From Planctomycetota bacterium (lineage in GTDB: Bacteria; Planctomycetota; Planctomycetia; Planctomycetales; Planctomycetaceae), in the NCBI GenBank assembly GCA_003388505.1, contig QQVO01000053.1, positions 1-64,000 of the forward strand: a stretch of DNA of 64,000 nt. Direction: 5' to 3'. The notes beneath the pieces are model-generated. The model was not told the origin of the DNA, made no database searches, and saw only the letters and a program-made list of their open reading frames with translations. This document shows positions 26,117 to 35,606 of the stretch, in pieces; the first letter of the stretch is position 1; the number at the start of each line of letters is the position of its first letter. Position numbers and translations under genes: made by a program.

Positions 26117-27520
26117 ATGCGTCCACCGGCTCTTGTACGACTCACGGTGAGAATTCTCGCGTGGTTCGCAATTTCCGCGTGCAGCAAGTGCCTCGTCATG
26201 GACATCCGAATCGCGGAGCGAGTCGGCTCCATTGGAACCTTCTGTTTTTTCGTGTTCGTCGCGGCGTCGCCCGCGCGGGCCGTTGATGCGCCGCCGGAGA
26301 TTTCCGGCCAGACGATGGGGACCAGCTACAGCGTCAAGCTGCGCCAGCTTCCACAAGGTCGCACGCCATCCGATTTGCAGGCGGACATCGACCGGTTGCT
26401 GGACGAGATCAACGACCAGATGTCGACCTACCGCGCAGACTCGGAACTGTCGCGTTTCAATCGGCGGGCGTCGCTCGAATGGTTTCCCGTTTCCGCCGAC
26501 ACGGCGGTCGTGGTGGCCCGCGCTCTCGCGGTTGCGGAAGACTCCGGCGGTGCGTTCGATCCGACCGTCGGTCCGCTGGTGCGGTTGTGGAACTTCGGTC
26601 CCGGACCACGGACGAATCAGGTTCCCGGAGATGCGGAGATTGACGCTGCGTTGGAAATCGTCGGCTATGAAAAGGTTACGGCCCGGACCGATCCGCCTTC
26701 GCTCCGCAAGACTGTTCCCGGCGTGGAACTTGATCTCAGTGCGATCGCCAAAGGATTCGCCGTCGACCGTGTCGCGGAATACCTGAGCGGGGCCGGTGTC
26801 GCAGATTTCATGGTGGAAATCGGCGGGGAGATGCGGGTGTCCGGCAGCCGGCCTGACGGCGACGCCTGGCGGATCGGCGTCGAAGCGCCCGCGATCGACG
26901 CGCGGCGGGCGGGCTGGATGCTGCCTCTGAGTGACGCGTCGCTGGCGACTTCGGGGGATTACCGCAACTACTTTGAATCGGACGGGACACGCTACTCGCA
27001 TACGATTGATCCCCGCACCGGAAGACCGGTCACGCATTCGCTGGCATCGGTCACGATCGTCGCCGACGACTGCGCCACATCCGATGCTTGGGCGACGACG
27101 CTGATGGTGCTGGGGCCGGAGGAAGGCCTGCGTTGGGCGGAAGAGCGGAAAATCGCCGCGTGGATGCTGCTGCACGAGAGGGATGGGATTTCGCAGCAGG
27201 CGACATTGGATTTCTCGGAGCGTTTCGGTGAGCCGGAGCCCATCGGGGGAGTGACGGCTGAGGGTCCGCCGTCGTGGATCACGTTCGCATTGGCAGCGGC
27301 GCTGATCGGCGTGGCGGTGATCGGTCTGGGAATCGGCGGAATTGTTGCCAATCGGCAGTTGCGCGGTTCCTGCGGCGGGCTGGCGGAGATGACCGACGCG
27401 GCTGGAAATCCGGTCTGCTCGTCCTGCACGAATCCCCCGGAGGACTGCGACGAATTCCGGCGGCGGGTGGTGGACGCCGCCGCGAGCGACGCCCGCGATG
27501 AGTCGCCGAATCGGGGCTGA
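26117..27520 (+). CDS. FAD:protein FMN transferase (ApbE) fused to an NqrM-like tail
   Basis: About 467 residues from the ATG at 26117. Earlier GTG (26090) and later ATG (26198) starts are possible; the last gives a simple signal peptide, the former a lipobox-like AISAC. The ApbE core is clear: GQTMGTSYSVKL, DQMSTYRADSELSRFN, FDPTVGPLVRLWNFGP, DLSAIAKGFAVDRV, VEIGGEMRVSG, then TSGDYRNYF and SHTIDPRTGRPV, and CATSDAWATTLM. It transfers FMN from FAD to a Thr/Ser on target proteins outside the membrane. After a membrane segment (FALAAALIGVAVIGLGIGG) a tail with GSCGGL...CSSC...C matches NqrM, the maturation factor of Na+-NQR. Those two are usually separate genes in an nqr operon. No nqr gene is present in the window. 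Confidence 0.88.
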   Translation: MRPPALVRLTVRILAWFAISACSKCLVMDIRIAERVGSIGTFCFFVFVAASPARAVDAPPEISGQTMGTSYSVKLRQLPQGRTPSDLQADIDRLLDEINDQMSTYRADSELSRFNRRASLEWFPVSADTAVVVARALAVAEDSGGAFDPTVGPLVRLWNFGPGPRTNQVPGDAEIDAALEIVGYEKVTARTDPPSLRKTVPGVELDLSAIAKGFAVDRVAEYLSGAGVADFMVEIGGEMRVSGSRPDGDAWRIGVEAPAIDARRAGWMLPLSDASLATSGDYRNYFESDGTRYSHTIDPRTGRPVTHSLASVTIVADDCATSDAWATTLMVLGPEEGLRWAEERKIAAWMLLHERDGISQQATLDFSERFGEPEPIGGVTAEGPPSWITFALAAALIGVAVIGLGIGGIVANRQLRGSCGGLAEMTDAAGNPVCSSCTNPPEDCDEFRRRVVDAAASDARDESPNRG

Positions 27521-28011
27521 GGGCGGGTCGACCGAGCAGACGAGTGAAATTGAACACTCGCCGCGCACCTATTGTTTTCACGCAGCGTCCCGGCGCGGGC
27601 GACGCCCGCAACCCAACCACGTAGCGCACGCAGCCTTGCGTGCGTCCCGCTGATCGCAGAGGTGGTTGGCGCACGCCGGCAGCGTGCGCTACGGGCCCGC
27701 GCAAGAATCTGCGCTCGAAAGTCGAGTGTGGCCAGGTTCTTCGAGGGCCGGCCGATTGTTCGACGGATCGCGTCGGCCTATGATCCGGAAACGCGACAGG
27801 CCCGCTCGCCCGGATTATTCATGACGAGGGCCCGGTTCACTATAAGTGTTTGCCAAACAGCAGGTTATCAAGAAGTTGCCCAAAGCGCCGCGCTTTTCGA
27901 ACGCATTGCACGCCGACGCCAAGTCAACGGAGACGCACGCTGGCAGCGTGCGCTACGAATAATCCGGGCTCGGTCTCGGGTGCGTGAAACAGGCGAGGTG
28001 GAACGACGGAA
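27521..28011. other. intergenic region with palindromic GC-rich units
   Basis: No gene supported. It holds imperfect hairpins built on GCGCACGCAG/CTGCGTGCGC, at about 27620-27645, 27668-27695 and 27927-27955, related to the tandem array at 57657-57743. The long frame on the plus strand across it is not protein-like. Confidence 0.5.
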
Positions 28012-28500
28012 ATGCCCGTTATCGAAGGACAGCTCGACGCCGGGCCGGATGCGGAACTGGCGATCGTGGTCGCGCGATTCAACGACGTCGTCACGCGGAA
28101 ACTGCTGAGCGGCGCGTTGGCGACGCTGGGCGAACACGGCGTCTCGGAGGATCGTGTGAATGTCGTGTGGACGCCCGGTGCTTTTGAGATTCCGCTGGCC
28201 GCCGCTCGCCTGGCCGCCAGTGGACGATACGCCGCCGTGATCTGTCTCGGTGCGGTCGTTCAGGGCGAGACGCTGCATCACGAATACATCAACAGCGAGG
28301 TCTCGCGGGCGCTGATGCAGATTGGGCTGGAGACCGGAATCCCCGTCTTGTTCGGCGTGTTGACGACTCGTAATATGGAGCAGGCCCTGGAACGCGCCGG
28401 CGGGAAGGCCGGCAACAAGGGAAGCGAAGCGGCCTTGGCGGCCCTCGAGATGATCGGGTTGATCCAGCAGCTTCCCCCGCCTCACGACTCCGGCTCGTGA
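28012..28500 (+). CDS. ribH: 6,7-dimethyl-8-ribityllumazine synthase
   Basis: 162 residues. It condenses 5-amino-6-ribitylamino-uracil with 3,4-dihydroxy-2-butanone phosphate in the penultimate step of riboflavin synthesis. Motifs seen: ARFNDVVTRKLL (substrate pyrimidine loop), TPGAFEIPLAA, GAVVQGETLHHEYI with the catalytic His, and RNMEQALERAGGKAGNKGSEAA near the C-terminus. The usual Arg before G-x-T-x-H is Gln here. Length is normal for the family. It is followed after 52 bases by nusB, a pairing common in many bacteria because the two genes share an operon. No other rib gene is nearby. Confidence 0.96.
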   Translation: MPVIEGQLDAGPDAELAIVVARFNDVVTRKLLSGALATLGEHGVSEDRVNVVWTPGAFEIPLAAARLAASGRYAAVICLGAVVQGETLHHEYINSEVSRALMQIGLETGIPVLFGVLTTRNMEQALERAGGKAGNKGSEAALAALEMIGLIQQLPPPHDSGS

Positions 28501-28560
28501 GCGGTCTTCTGAGACTCGCCGCGCTTCCCGGCGGGAGAATCAACGGCAAGAGTGGCGGTT

Positions 28561-28983
28561 ATGGCACGGCGGAGCAAGGCGCGCGAAGTTGCGCTGCAGA
28601 TGCTTTATCAGGTCGACTTGAATCCCGACGTGGACGGGCACGCCGTGCGCGAGATGATCGCGGAACGGATCCGGGAGAAACCGCTGCAGGATTTCGCTTG
28701 GACTCTGTTTGCCGGCGTGATGGAGTACCGCGCGGCCCTTGATGAACGGATCCAGCGGGTCGCCACGAACTGGAAACTGGGGCGGATGGCGGCGACCGAT
28801 CGAAATTGCCTGCGGCTGGGCGCCTTTGAGCTGTTACACACCGAAACGCCGCACCGCATTCTGATCGATGAGGCGCTGGAACTGGCGAAGAAATACGGCA
28901 ACGAACAGTCCGCTTCGTTCGTCAACGGCGTGCTCGACAAGCTGGTTCCGGAGGAGAAGCGGAAGGCGGACTCCGCCGAATAG
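28561..28983 (+). CDS. nusB: transcription antitermination factor NusB
   Basis: 140 residues from ATG 28561; GTG at 28552 is an alternative in the same frame. The N-terminus ARRSKAREVALQMLYQ, the ALDERI...NWKLGRMAATDRNCLRLGAFEL centre and the end HRILIDEALELAKKYGNEQSASFVNGVLD are the full NusB signature. It binds boxA RNA with NusE and joins the antitermination complex on rRNA operons. It follows ribH by 60 bases and precedes upp by 30, so the three are probably co-transcribed. Nothing unusual. Confidence 0.96.
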   Translation: MARRSKAREVALQMLYQVDLNPDVDGHAVREMIAERIREKPLQDFAWTLFAGVMEYRAALDERIQRVATNWKLGRMAATDRNCLRLGAFELLHTETPHRILIDEALELAKKYGNEQSASFVNGVLDKLVPEEKRKADSAE

Positions 28984-29013
28984 CACGACGGGTCGGCAAC
29001 GACTCTTTTCTGA

Positions 29014-29655
29014 ATGGACGCGATGCCCGGTCTTCATCTGCTCGACCATCCTCTGGCGAAGCATCACCTCACGCATGTGCGGTCGCGCGATACGCAGCCG
29101 GGCGAGTTCCGCCGGCATGTCGGCGAACTGGTCAAACTGCTGGCATTCGACGCCACACGCGATCTTCGCGTCCGGGAAACGACCGTCATCACGCCGTTGT
29201 GTGAGACGACCGGGCATGTCATCGACGAGCGAGTCGGTCTTGTTCCAATTCTGCGGGCCGGCCTGGGCATGGTCGATCCGCTGCTCACGCTCCTCCCGGA
29301 AGCCGAGGTGTGGCATCTCGGTTTGTATCGCGACGAGCAGACGGCCCGACCGGTGGAGTACTATCGCAAGTTGCCGGAAGGGAACCCTGTTGAAACCGCG
29401 ATTGTGCTCGATCCGATGCTGGCCACCGGCGGTTCGGCCCTGCTGGCTCTCGACGCGTTGAAGAAGTGGGGCGTCGCGCGACTCAAGCTGCTGGCCGTAA
29501 TTGCGTCGGCTCCGGGAGTCGAGACCGTCGCGCAGGAGTTTCCCGAAGCATCGATCCACGTCTGCGTGGTCGACCCGGAGCTGAACGACCGGAAGTTCAT
29601 CGTCCCCGGCCTGGGCGACGCGGGGGACCGGTCGTTCAATACGCTCGGAGAGTAA
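29014..29655 (+). CDS. upp: uracil phosphoribosyltransferase
   Basis: 213 residues. Makes UMP from uracil and PRPP in pyrimidine salvage. Motifs: VPILRAGLGMVDPLL, LGLYRDEQTARPVEYY, the PRPP-binding loop VLDPMLATGGSALLA and the uracil-binding end FIVPGLGDAGDRSFNT. Length and order match UPRT. It sits 30 bases after nusB on the same strand. The next gene, a DUF1501 protein, is convergent. Confidence 0.96.
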   Translation: MDAMPGLHLLDHPLAKHHLTHVRSRDTQPGEFRRHVGELVKLLAFDATRDLRVRETTVITPLCETTGHVIDERVGLVPILRAGLGMVDPLLTLLPEAEVWHLGLYRDEQTARPVEYYRKLPEGNPVETAIVLDPMLATGGSALLALDALKKWGVARLKLLAVIASAPGVETVAQEFPEASIHVCVVDPELNDRKFIVPGLGDAGDRSFNTLGE

Positions 29656-29665
29656 AGGGCGCGAG

Positions 29666-31141
<1,476 letters not shown>

Positions 31142-31556
31142 GTCTCCTCGAAATGGTCTCAACGCCCGCGAGCGAGAAACCCCTTTTCCGGGTCACACAG
31201 AAGGAAAGCAAGTCAACGAAGCGGGCTCCCTGTTCGTTCTCGCCAAACTCATGACATCCAGAGTGCCCTGGCAGGGCTGTGTTTACGTGTTGGCTGGATT
31301 GCGAATTCGCACGAAACCCTGCGGGATTCGTGCTTCCGTACGAACCGCTCAACCTGCAAATTCGCAATTGCCGGAACAAGAGTTCAAGGTTCTGCTCCCA
31401 GCCCACCCGCGCGACCACAGCCGGCCGCATTCTTACCCACTTTTCGTTCCCTTCGTTTCCTTCTGTCCTCCCGAACCACTCACGAACTCTCCTCGTCGCC
31501 TCCGTTCCGAAACGGAAGTTCGGGAACGAGGAGTCGTACCACTGTTGCTGAGCATT
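31142..31556. other. intergenic region with repeat C
   Basis: No gene supported. It contains repeat C copy 2 (31263-31372). The rest is a CT-rich sequence with runs of TTCC/CTTC (31430-31510). Confidence 0.5.
31263..31372 (+). repeat. dispersed repeat family C, copy 2
   Basis: Begins TGCCCTGGCAGGGC, centre CGCACGAAACCCTGCGGGAT followed by TCGTGCTTCCGTACGAACCG, ends near TTCGCAATTGCCGG. Same block order as 12070-12180. Confidence 0.85.
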
Positions 31557-31832
31557 TCACGACTGGTGTCCCGCTGAACGTTCGCGAGTTTCGCGCAGCG
31601 CCTGTTTCGCCTGCTCGAAGGCCATATCCACCGGAATACCTTGCACCGTGCCGTCCCTCAACTCCTGCGCGCGACGCTTGTAGATCTCCATCGCTTCGTC
31701 GTCGATGACGACCTGCACGCTCTCAATCAGCCGTTCCCCGATCGCCAGCCGCTGCTCGGGGGTGAGTTGCAGCAGCCGGTCGACGGTGGCTTCAAGTTCG
31801 GTCGGCAGCTCGCTCTTGGTTTCGGTGTTCAT
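31557..31832 (-). CDS. addiction-module antitoxin-like protein, orphan copy
   Basis: 91 residues from ATG 31832. It has ELEATVDRLLQLTPEQRLAI, GERLIESVQVVIDDEA and EIYKRRAQELRDGTVQGIPV, the shape of the short antitoxins of the unstable-antitoxin family. Its first 70 residues are nearly identical to those of 32241-32504, also at the DNA level (31629-31800 against 32301-32480), so it is a recent duplicate. The C-terminal 25 residues differ and become Glu/Arg/Lys-rich. No toxin gene lies next to it in the usual order, so it may be an orphan. Confidence 0.75.
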   Translation of the reverse strand: MNTETKSELPTELEATVDRLLQLTPEQRLAIGERLIESVQVVIDDEAMEIYKRRAQELRDGTVQGIPVDMAFEQAKQALRETRERSAGHQS

Positions 31833-31951
31833 GAGTCTCTTGATTCTCTCTCGTTCCCGCTCTTTTATCTTACCCGCAGCCTCCACTCCGGCGAGCACCG
31901 ACGAATTCGGACCCGCGCGTCCCGCACAGCGGACGCTGCCGGTTCATTTCC

Positions 31952-32266
31952 TCAACCTTCTTCACTTGCAAGTTTGTCGAAGCGTTTCTGCCAGTAGGTG
32001 TGGTCTCGATGTCCGTGGTGGACGGCGATAATCCAGATGTCGTCTGTGCGCTCGACGAAGACAACCCAGTATGAAAACGGTCGAACCGATTTCAGCCGAA
32101 ACCCTCCGTCAAGAATGCCTGTCTGTGGATTCGCCCTGATCACCTGCAACGCGTCGCCAACGAGCGCTCGGAATCTTCGGCCAAGACGGCTTTGTTGACT
32201 TTCGAGGTATCGAACCGCCTCCCGCAATTCAGTTCGTGCGTCAGGATGGAAGCGGAAACTCTTCAT
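31952..32266 (-). CDS. RelE/ParE-type toxin
   Basis: 104 residues with the ParE/RelE pattern: FRFHPDARTELREAVRYLES, then RFRALVGDALQVIRANPQTG, then SVRPFSYWVVFVERTDDIWI and AVHHGHRDHTYWQKR. Proteins of this shape either cut mRNA at the ribosome or inhibit gyrase, and a preceding antitoxin blocks them. It overlaps the antitoxin gene 32241-32504 by 26 bases, which supports a real toxin-antitoxin pair. It is part of a cluster of three antitoxin-like genes and one toxin lying between the two members of a PSD1/DUF1501 operon. Confidence 0.88.
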   Translation of the reverse strand: MKSFRFHPDARTELREAVRYLESQQSRLGRRFRALVGDALQVIRANPQTGILDGGFRLKSVRPFSYWVVFVERTDDIWIIAVHHGHRDHTYWQKRFDKLASEEG

Positions 32267-32504
32267 CGAGCATCTTCCGAATCTCGGTCATCACTTCGTC
32301 GGCGGGAATACCTTGCACCGTGCCGTCCCTCAACTCCTGCGCGCGACGCTTGTAGATCTCCATCGCTTCGTCGTCGATGACGACCTGCACGCTCTCAATC
32401 AGCCGTTCCCCGATCGCCAGCCGCTGCTCGGGGGGGAGTTGCAGCAGGCGATCGATGGTTGCTTCGAGTTCCGCGGACAAGTCGCCACCTGTGTTCGTCT
32501 TCAT
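32241..32504 (-). CDS. addiction-module antitoxin
   Basis: 87 residues, SAELEATIDRLLQLPPEQRL followed by AIGERLIESVQVVIDDEAME and GIPADEVMTEIRKMLDE. It matches short antitoxins that pair with ParE-type toxins. It ends inside the toxin gene (26-base overlap) and starts 4 bases inside the end of the antitoxin-like gene 32501-32761. The order antitoxin, then toxin is normal for type II modules. The N-terminal 70 residues are duplicated at 31557-31832. Confidence 0.85.
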   Translation of the reverse strand: MKTNTGGDLSAELEATIDRLLQLPPEQRLAIGERLIESVQVVIDDEAMEIYKRRAQELRDGTVQGIPADEVMTEIRKMLDEEFPLPS

Positions 32505-32761
32505 AGGACACTCACTCCCAGCCGCTCCTCCAGTTTTCGGAAGACGTCGTCTCCGTCTACGCCCTCCACTTCACCGGATTCGATTTGCCGAATCCGTTCG
32601 GCAATTTCCGCGGACCGGGCATGGTCGGTCTCTTCGATGGTAATGCTGTCGACCAACCGACGACTGATTTCAAGCCGTTGATTGGCGGGCAATTGGAGCA
32701 GTCGCGTGACAGTACCCGCAATGTCCGGTGGGAGAGTTGTCGGCTCGTTCATGGAGTCCAC
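32501..32761 (-). CDS. antitoxin-like protein, third paralogue
   Basis: 86 residues. LPPDIAGTVTRLLQLPANQR and LEISRRLVDSITIEETDHAR follow the same layout as the two antitoxins downstream, but the sequence is clearly diverged. It ends SGEVEGVDGDDVFRKLEERL, like other addiction-module proteins. It begins 6 bases after the end of the PSD1 gene and overlaps 32241-32504 by 4 bases. It may be an antitoxin without its own toxin. Confidence 0.7.
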   Translation of the reverse strand: MDSMNEPTTLPPDIAGTVTRLLQLPANQRLEISRRLVDSITIEETDHARSAEIAERIRQIESGEVEGVDGDDVFRKLEERLGVSVL

Positions 32762-32767
32762 TTCGCG

Positions 32768-35299
32768 TCAATCCAGATACACAAACTCGTTCAGATTCAG
32801 CGCCAGCACACAGTAGTACCGCAGGGCGTCGGCGCGGCTGAGGCCGTGGTCGGTCTCGAGCAATTCCATCAGTTCGACGCCGCGCGTGATCTCGTTCTCG
32901 TTGGGGGGCCGCTGAGTCACACGGCCGAGAAGCAGGGCCACCTGATCCCTTCGTTCGTCGCCGGCGTTCTCGCGGACGAATTCGGCGAAGACGCGGGCCT
33001 CGCTCCCGACGAACTCACTGTTGAGGAGCGTGAGGGCCTGCGTCGGCTGCGTGGTGGCGAAGCGGACCGGGCAGGTGAAGTCGGTGTCGGCGGCGTCGAA
33101 GGCCGCCAGCAGCGGAACCGCCAGCGACCGTTTCACGTGGATGTAGATGCTCCTCCGCCGGCGGTCTGCGGGAGACGACTCACCCCATCCGTGCCCGGGA
33201 CGCGACTGCCCGGCGAGCACTTCCGCAGGGATGACCTCGTAGATGCTCGGGCCGTGCATCTTGTCCAGATTGAGGCTGCCGTTGACAGCCAGGATCGAAT
33301 CGCGAATCTCCTCGGCGCGCAGCCGCCGCATGTCGAATCGCCAGAACAGATCGTTCTGCGGGTCTTGTTCGAGTCCGGCGGACTGACCGGGCGACGACAT
33401 GCGATAAGTGTTCGACGTCAGGATCAGCCGGTGCATCTCCTTGATGCTCCAGCCGCGCGCGATGAACTCAGACGCCAGCCAGTCGAGGAGTTGCGGATGG
33501 GTCGGCGCGTCGCCCTGGAGGCCGAGATTATTGGGCGAACGGACGATGCCGCGTCCGAAATGCCACTGCCAGATGCGGTTGGCCATCACGCGGGCGGTGA
33601 GCGGATTCGCCGGATCGGCGATCCAGTTCGCCAGCGCCAGCCGACGTCCACAACTCTCGCCGTCCTCGGGGACGGCGATGTGCGGTTCGGGCGGTGAAAG
33701 GACCACCGGGAACGCGGGCAGGACTTCCTCACCTTTCGCTTTCGGGCTTCCGCGGGCCAGCAGAAACGTCGGCGGGCACTCCGCGCCATGTTCCTTGATG
33801 CACAGCGCCTGATGCGCGCTCTGGGGCGGGAAGTTGCGGAGGTCGGTCCACTCCTTCCGCCGGCGCGCGTATTCGTCGAAGGCGTCTTGCGTGATATGGC
33901 GGCCGATCTGTTTTTCGATGATGCGGAGCCGCACCGCATCGTCCTGAAAGTCGTCCTTTTCACCCCCTGCGAGGTGCGGCCGGATTTCATTTTCGACCGC
34001 GTCGAGTTCTGTGCGCAGTTCGGCGACGCGCTGCTCGTGGGCGATCCGCTCTGCTTCGAATGCGGCCCGTTGTTCGGGCGTTGAAATGTCCCGCACCGAT
34101 GCGGCAAAGACCGTTTCGTCCGCGCGAACGCCGTAATGCCGGATGTTGCGGAAGAACGAGATGAAGCTGTAGTAGTCGTGCTGCGAGATCGGGTCGAGCT
34201 TATGGTCGTGGCAGCGGGCGCAGTTCATCGTCAGGCCGAGAAAGGCCTGCGCCGTCGTGGCGGCGATGTCGTCGAGGCCATCGTAGAACGCCAGTTCCGC
34301 GTCGACCGGTTCGTCGTCCCACAACCCCAACCGATAGTAGCCGGTGGCGATTATCGTCTCGGCCGTCGCGTCGGGGAGTTCATCGCCGGCGAGTTGCTCG
34401 CGGATGAACCGGTCGTAAGGCTTGTCGTTGTTGAAGGCGTCGATGACGTAGTCGCGGTATCTCCACACGAACGGCTTCGGATTGTCGCGTTCGTAGCTGT
34501 TGGATTCGGCGTAGCGCACAATGTCGAGCCAATAGCGGGCCCAGTGCTCGCCGTAATGGGGCGAATCGAGCAGCCGCTCGATGAGTTGTTCGTACGCGTC
34601 GGGAGAGTCATCGGCTGCGAAGGCTGCGACGCCTTCGGGCGTCGGCGGCAGTCCGAGCAGGTCGTAATGGACGCGGCGCATCAGTGTCCGCCGGTCGGCG
34701 GGAGGAGCCGGCGTCAGCCCGGCCGACTCCAGACGCGAGAGGACGAAGGCGTCAATCGGGTTGGCGATCCATTCGGCGTGCGAGACCGTCGGAACGTCCG
34801 GACGCTCTAAAGCGCGAAACGACCAGTGGTTTCGCGTCTGTTCATTGACCTGCGGCGGACCGGCGTGTTCGACCTCGACGTCAATCTCTCCATCGGGCAT
34901 CGGTGCGCCCTGCTTGACCCACGCCGTCAGAATCGCAATCGACTCGGCCGGGAGCTTCCCGGTCGGCGGCATCTCGAAGCTCTCGTAGTTGATCGCTTCG
35001 ATCAGCAGGCTGGCTTCGGGGTCGTCCGCATCGACGGCGGGGCCGCTGTCACCGCCTGTGAGAATTGCGTTCCGGGAGGTCAATTCCAGGCCGCCTTTCG
35101 GTTCTTCACCGGAGTGGCACTTCAAGCAATTTTTCTGCAGGATCGGGAGCACTTCCTCGTGGAACGCCTGCAGGCGATCGCTCTCGGTCCGGTCGTCCGC
35201 AGCGAGTGCGCAGCATGAAACGCCGATGATCGGCAGTACCGCGGTGAGAGTGAAGCCCCATACCGTTGACATACTTGCGGGGCTGAGCAATCGGTTCAT
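32768..35299 (-). CDS. PSD1 / planctomycete cytochrome C domain protein
   Basis: 843 residues with an N-terminal export signal. The first domain is a planctomycete cytochrome C type (PSCyt1) with a haem site NCLKCHSG, Cys58, Cys61 and His62. The second is a PSCyt2-type domain (LLIEAINYESFEMPPTGKLP then VKQGAPMPDG). The DUF1549/DUF1553 parts follow with HWSFRALERPDVPTV, DYVIDAFNNDKPYDRFIREQ, LGLTMNCARCHDHKLDPISQ (a second CxxCH) and MANRIWQWHFGRGIVRSPNN. The pair with a DUF1501 protein is characteristic of planctomycetes and is thought to act in the envelope, but the reaction is unknown. It is directly followed by three toxin/antitoxin genes, then by its DUF1501 partner. Confidence 0.93.
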   Translation of the reverse strand: MNRLLSPASMSTVWGFTLTAVLPIIGVSCCALAADDRTESDRLQAFHEEVLPILQKNCLKCHSGEEPKGGLELTSRNAILTGGDSGPAVDADDPEASLLIEAINYESFEMPPTGKLPAESIAILTAWVKQGAPMPDGEIDVEVEHAGPPQVNEQTRNHWSFRALERPDVPTVSHAEWIANPIDAFVLSRLESAGLTPAPPADRRTLMRRVHYDLLGLPPTPEGVAAFAADDSPDAYEQLIERLLDSPHYGEHWARYWLDIVRYAESNSYERDNPKPFVWRYRDYVIDAFNNDKPYDRFIREQLAGDELPDATAETIIATGYYRLGLWDDEPVDAELAFYDGLDDIAATTAQAFLGLTMNCARCHDHKLDPISQHDYYSFISFFRNIRHYGVRADETVFAASVRDISTPEQRAAFEAERIAHEQRVAELRTELDAVENEIRPHLAGGEKDDFQDDAVRLRIIEKQIGRHITQDAFDEYARRRKEWTDLRNFPPQSAHQALCIKEHGAECPPTFLLARGSPKAKGEEVLPAFPVVLSPPEPHIAVPEDGESCGRRLALANWIADPANPLTARVMANRIWQWHFGRGIVRSPNNLGLQGDAPTHPQLLDWLASEFIARGWSIKEMHRLILTSNTYRMSSPGQSAGLEQDPQNDLFWRFDMRRLRAEEIRDSILAVNGSLNLDKMHGPSIYEVIPAEVLAGQSRPGHGWGESSPADRRRRSIYIHVKRSLAVPLLAAFDAADTDFTCPVRFATTQPTQALTLLNSEFVGSEARVFAEFVRENAGDERRDQVALLLGRVTQRPPNENEITRGVELMELLETDHGLSRADALRYYCVLALNLNEFVYLD

Positions 35300-35606
35300 G
35301 TCGTTACCGAGCCGTGACAGGTCTGGAGATAACTGGATTCGCGTTTCCCGGAATACTCAGTGTAACAGGCGGCGCATGACGCGCTCCATACTGTGTGAGC
35401 AATCGAAAGAGATGTGGCGCCGCCAGCTCGGTCATTGGCCGGACCCCGGTTTCGAGGGAAAAACGACCAGGACGCTCGACGGAAGCCACAGGAGGAACTT
35501 ATCTTAAGAATCTTGCCACGGACCGTCGGCACAAGTCGAGTTGCCGCCGAATCGGAATCCCCGGCGGCGATCCGGTTCCCGTTCACGACGAACAGCTCTG
35601 ATCGCC
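35300..35606. other. short intergenic region between divergent genes
   Basis: Nothing supported here. It should contain the promoters of the PSD1 gene and of the RNase D gene. Confidence 0.4.

Noticed and set aside
27572-28108. 178-codon frame upstream of ribH
   Set aside because: Covers palindromic repeats, composition is not protein-like, and it overlaps the ribH start.
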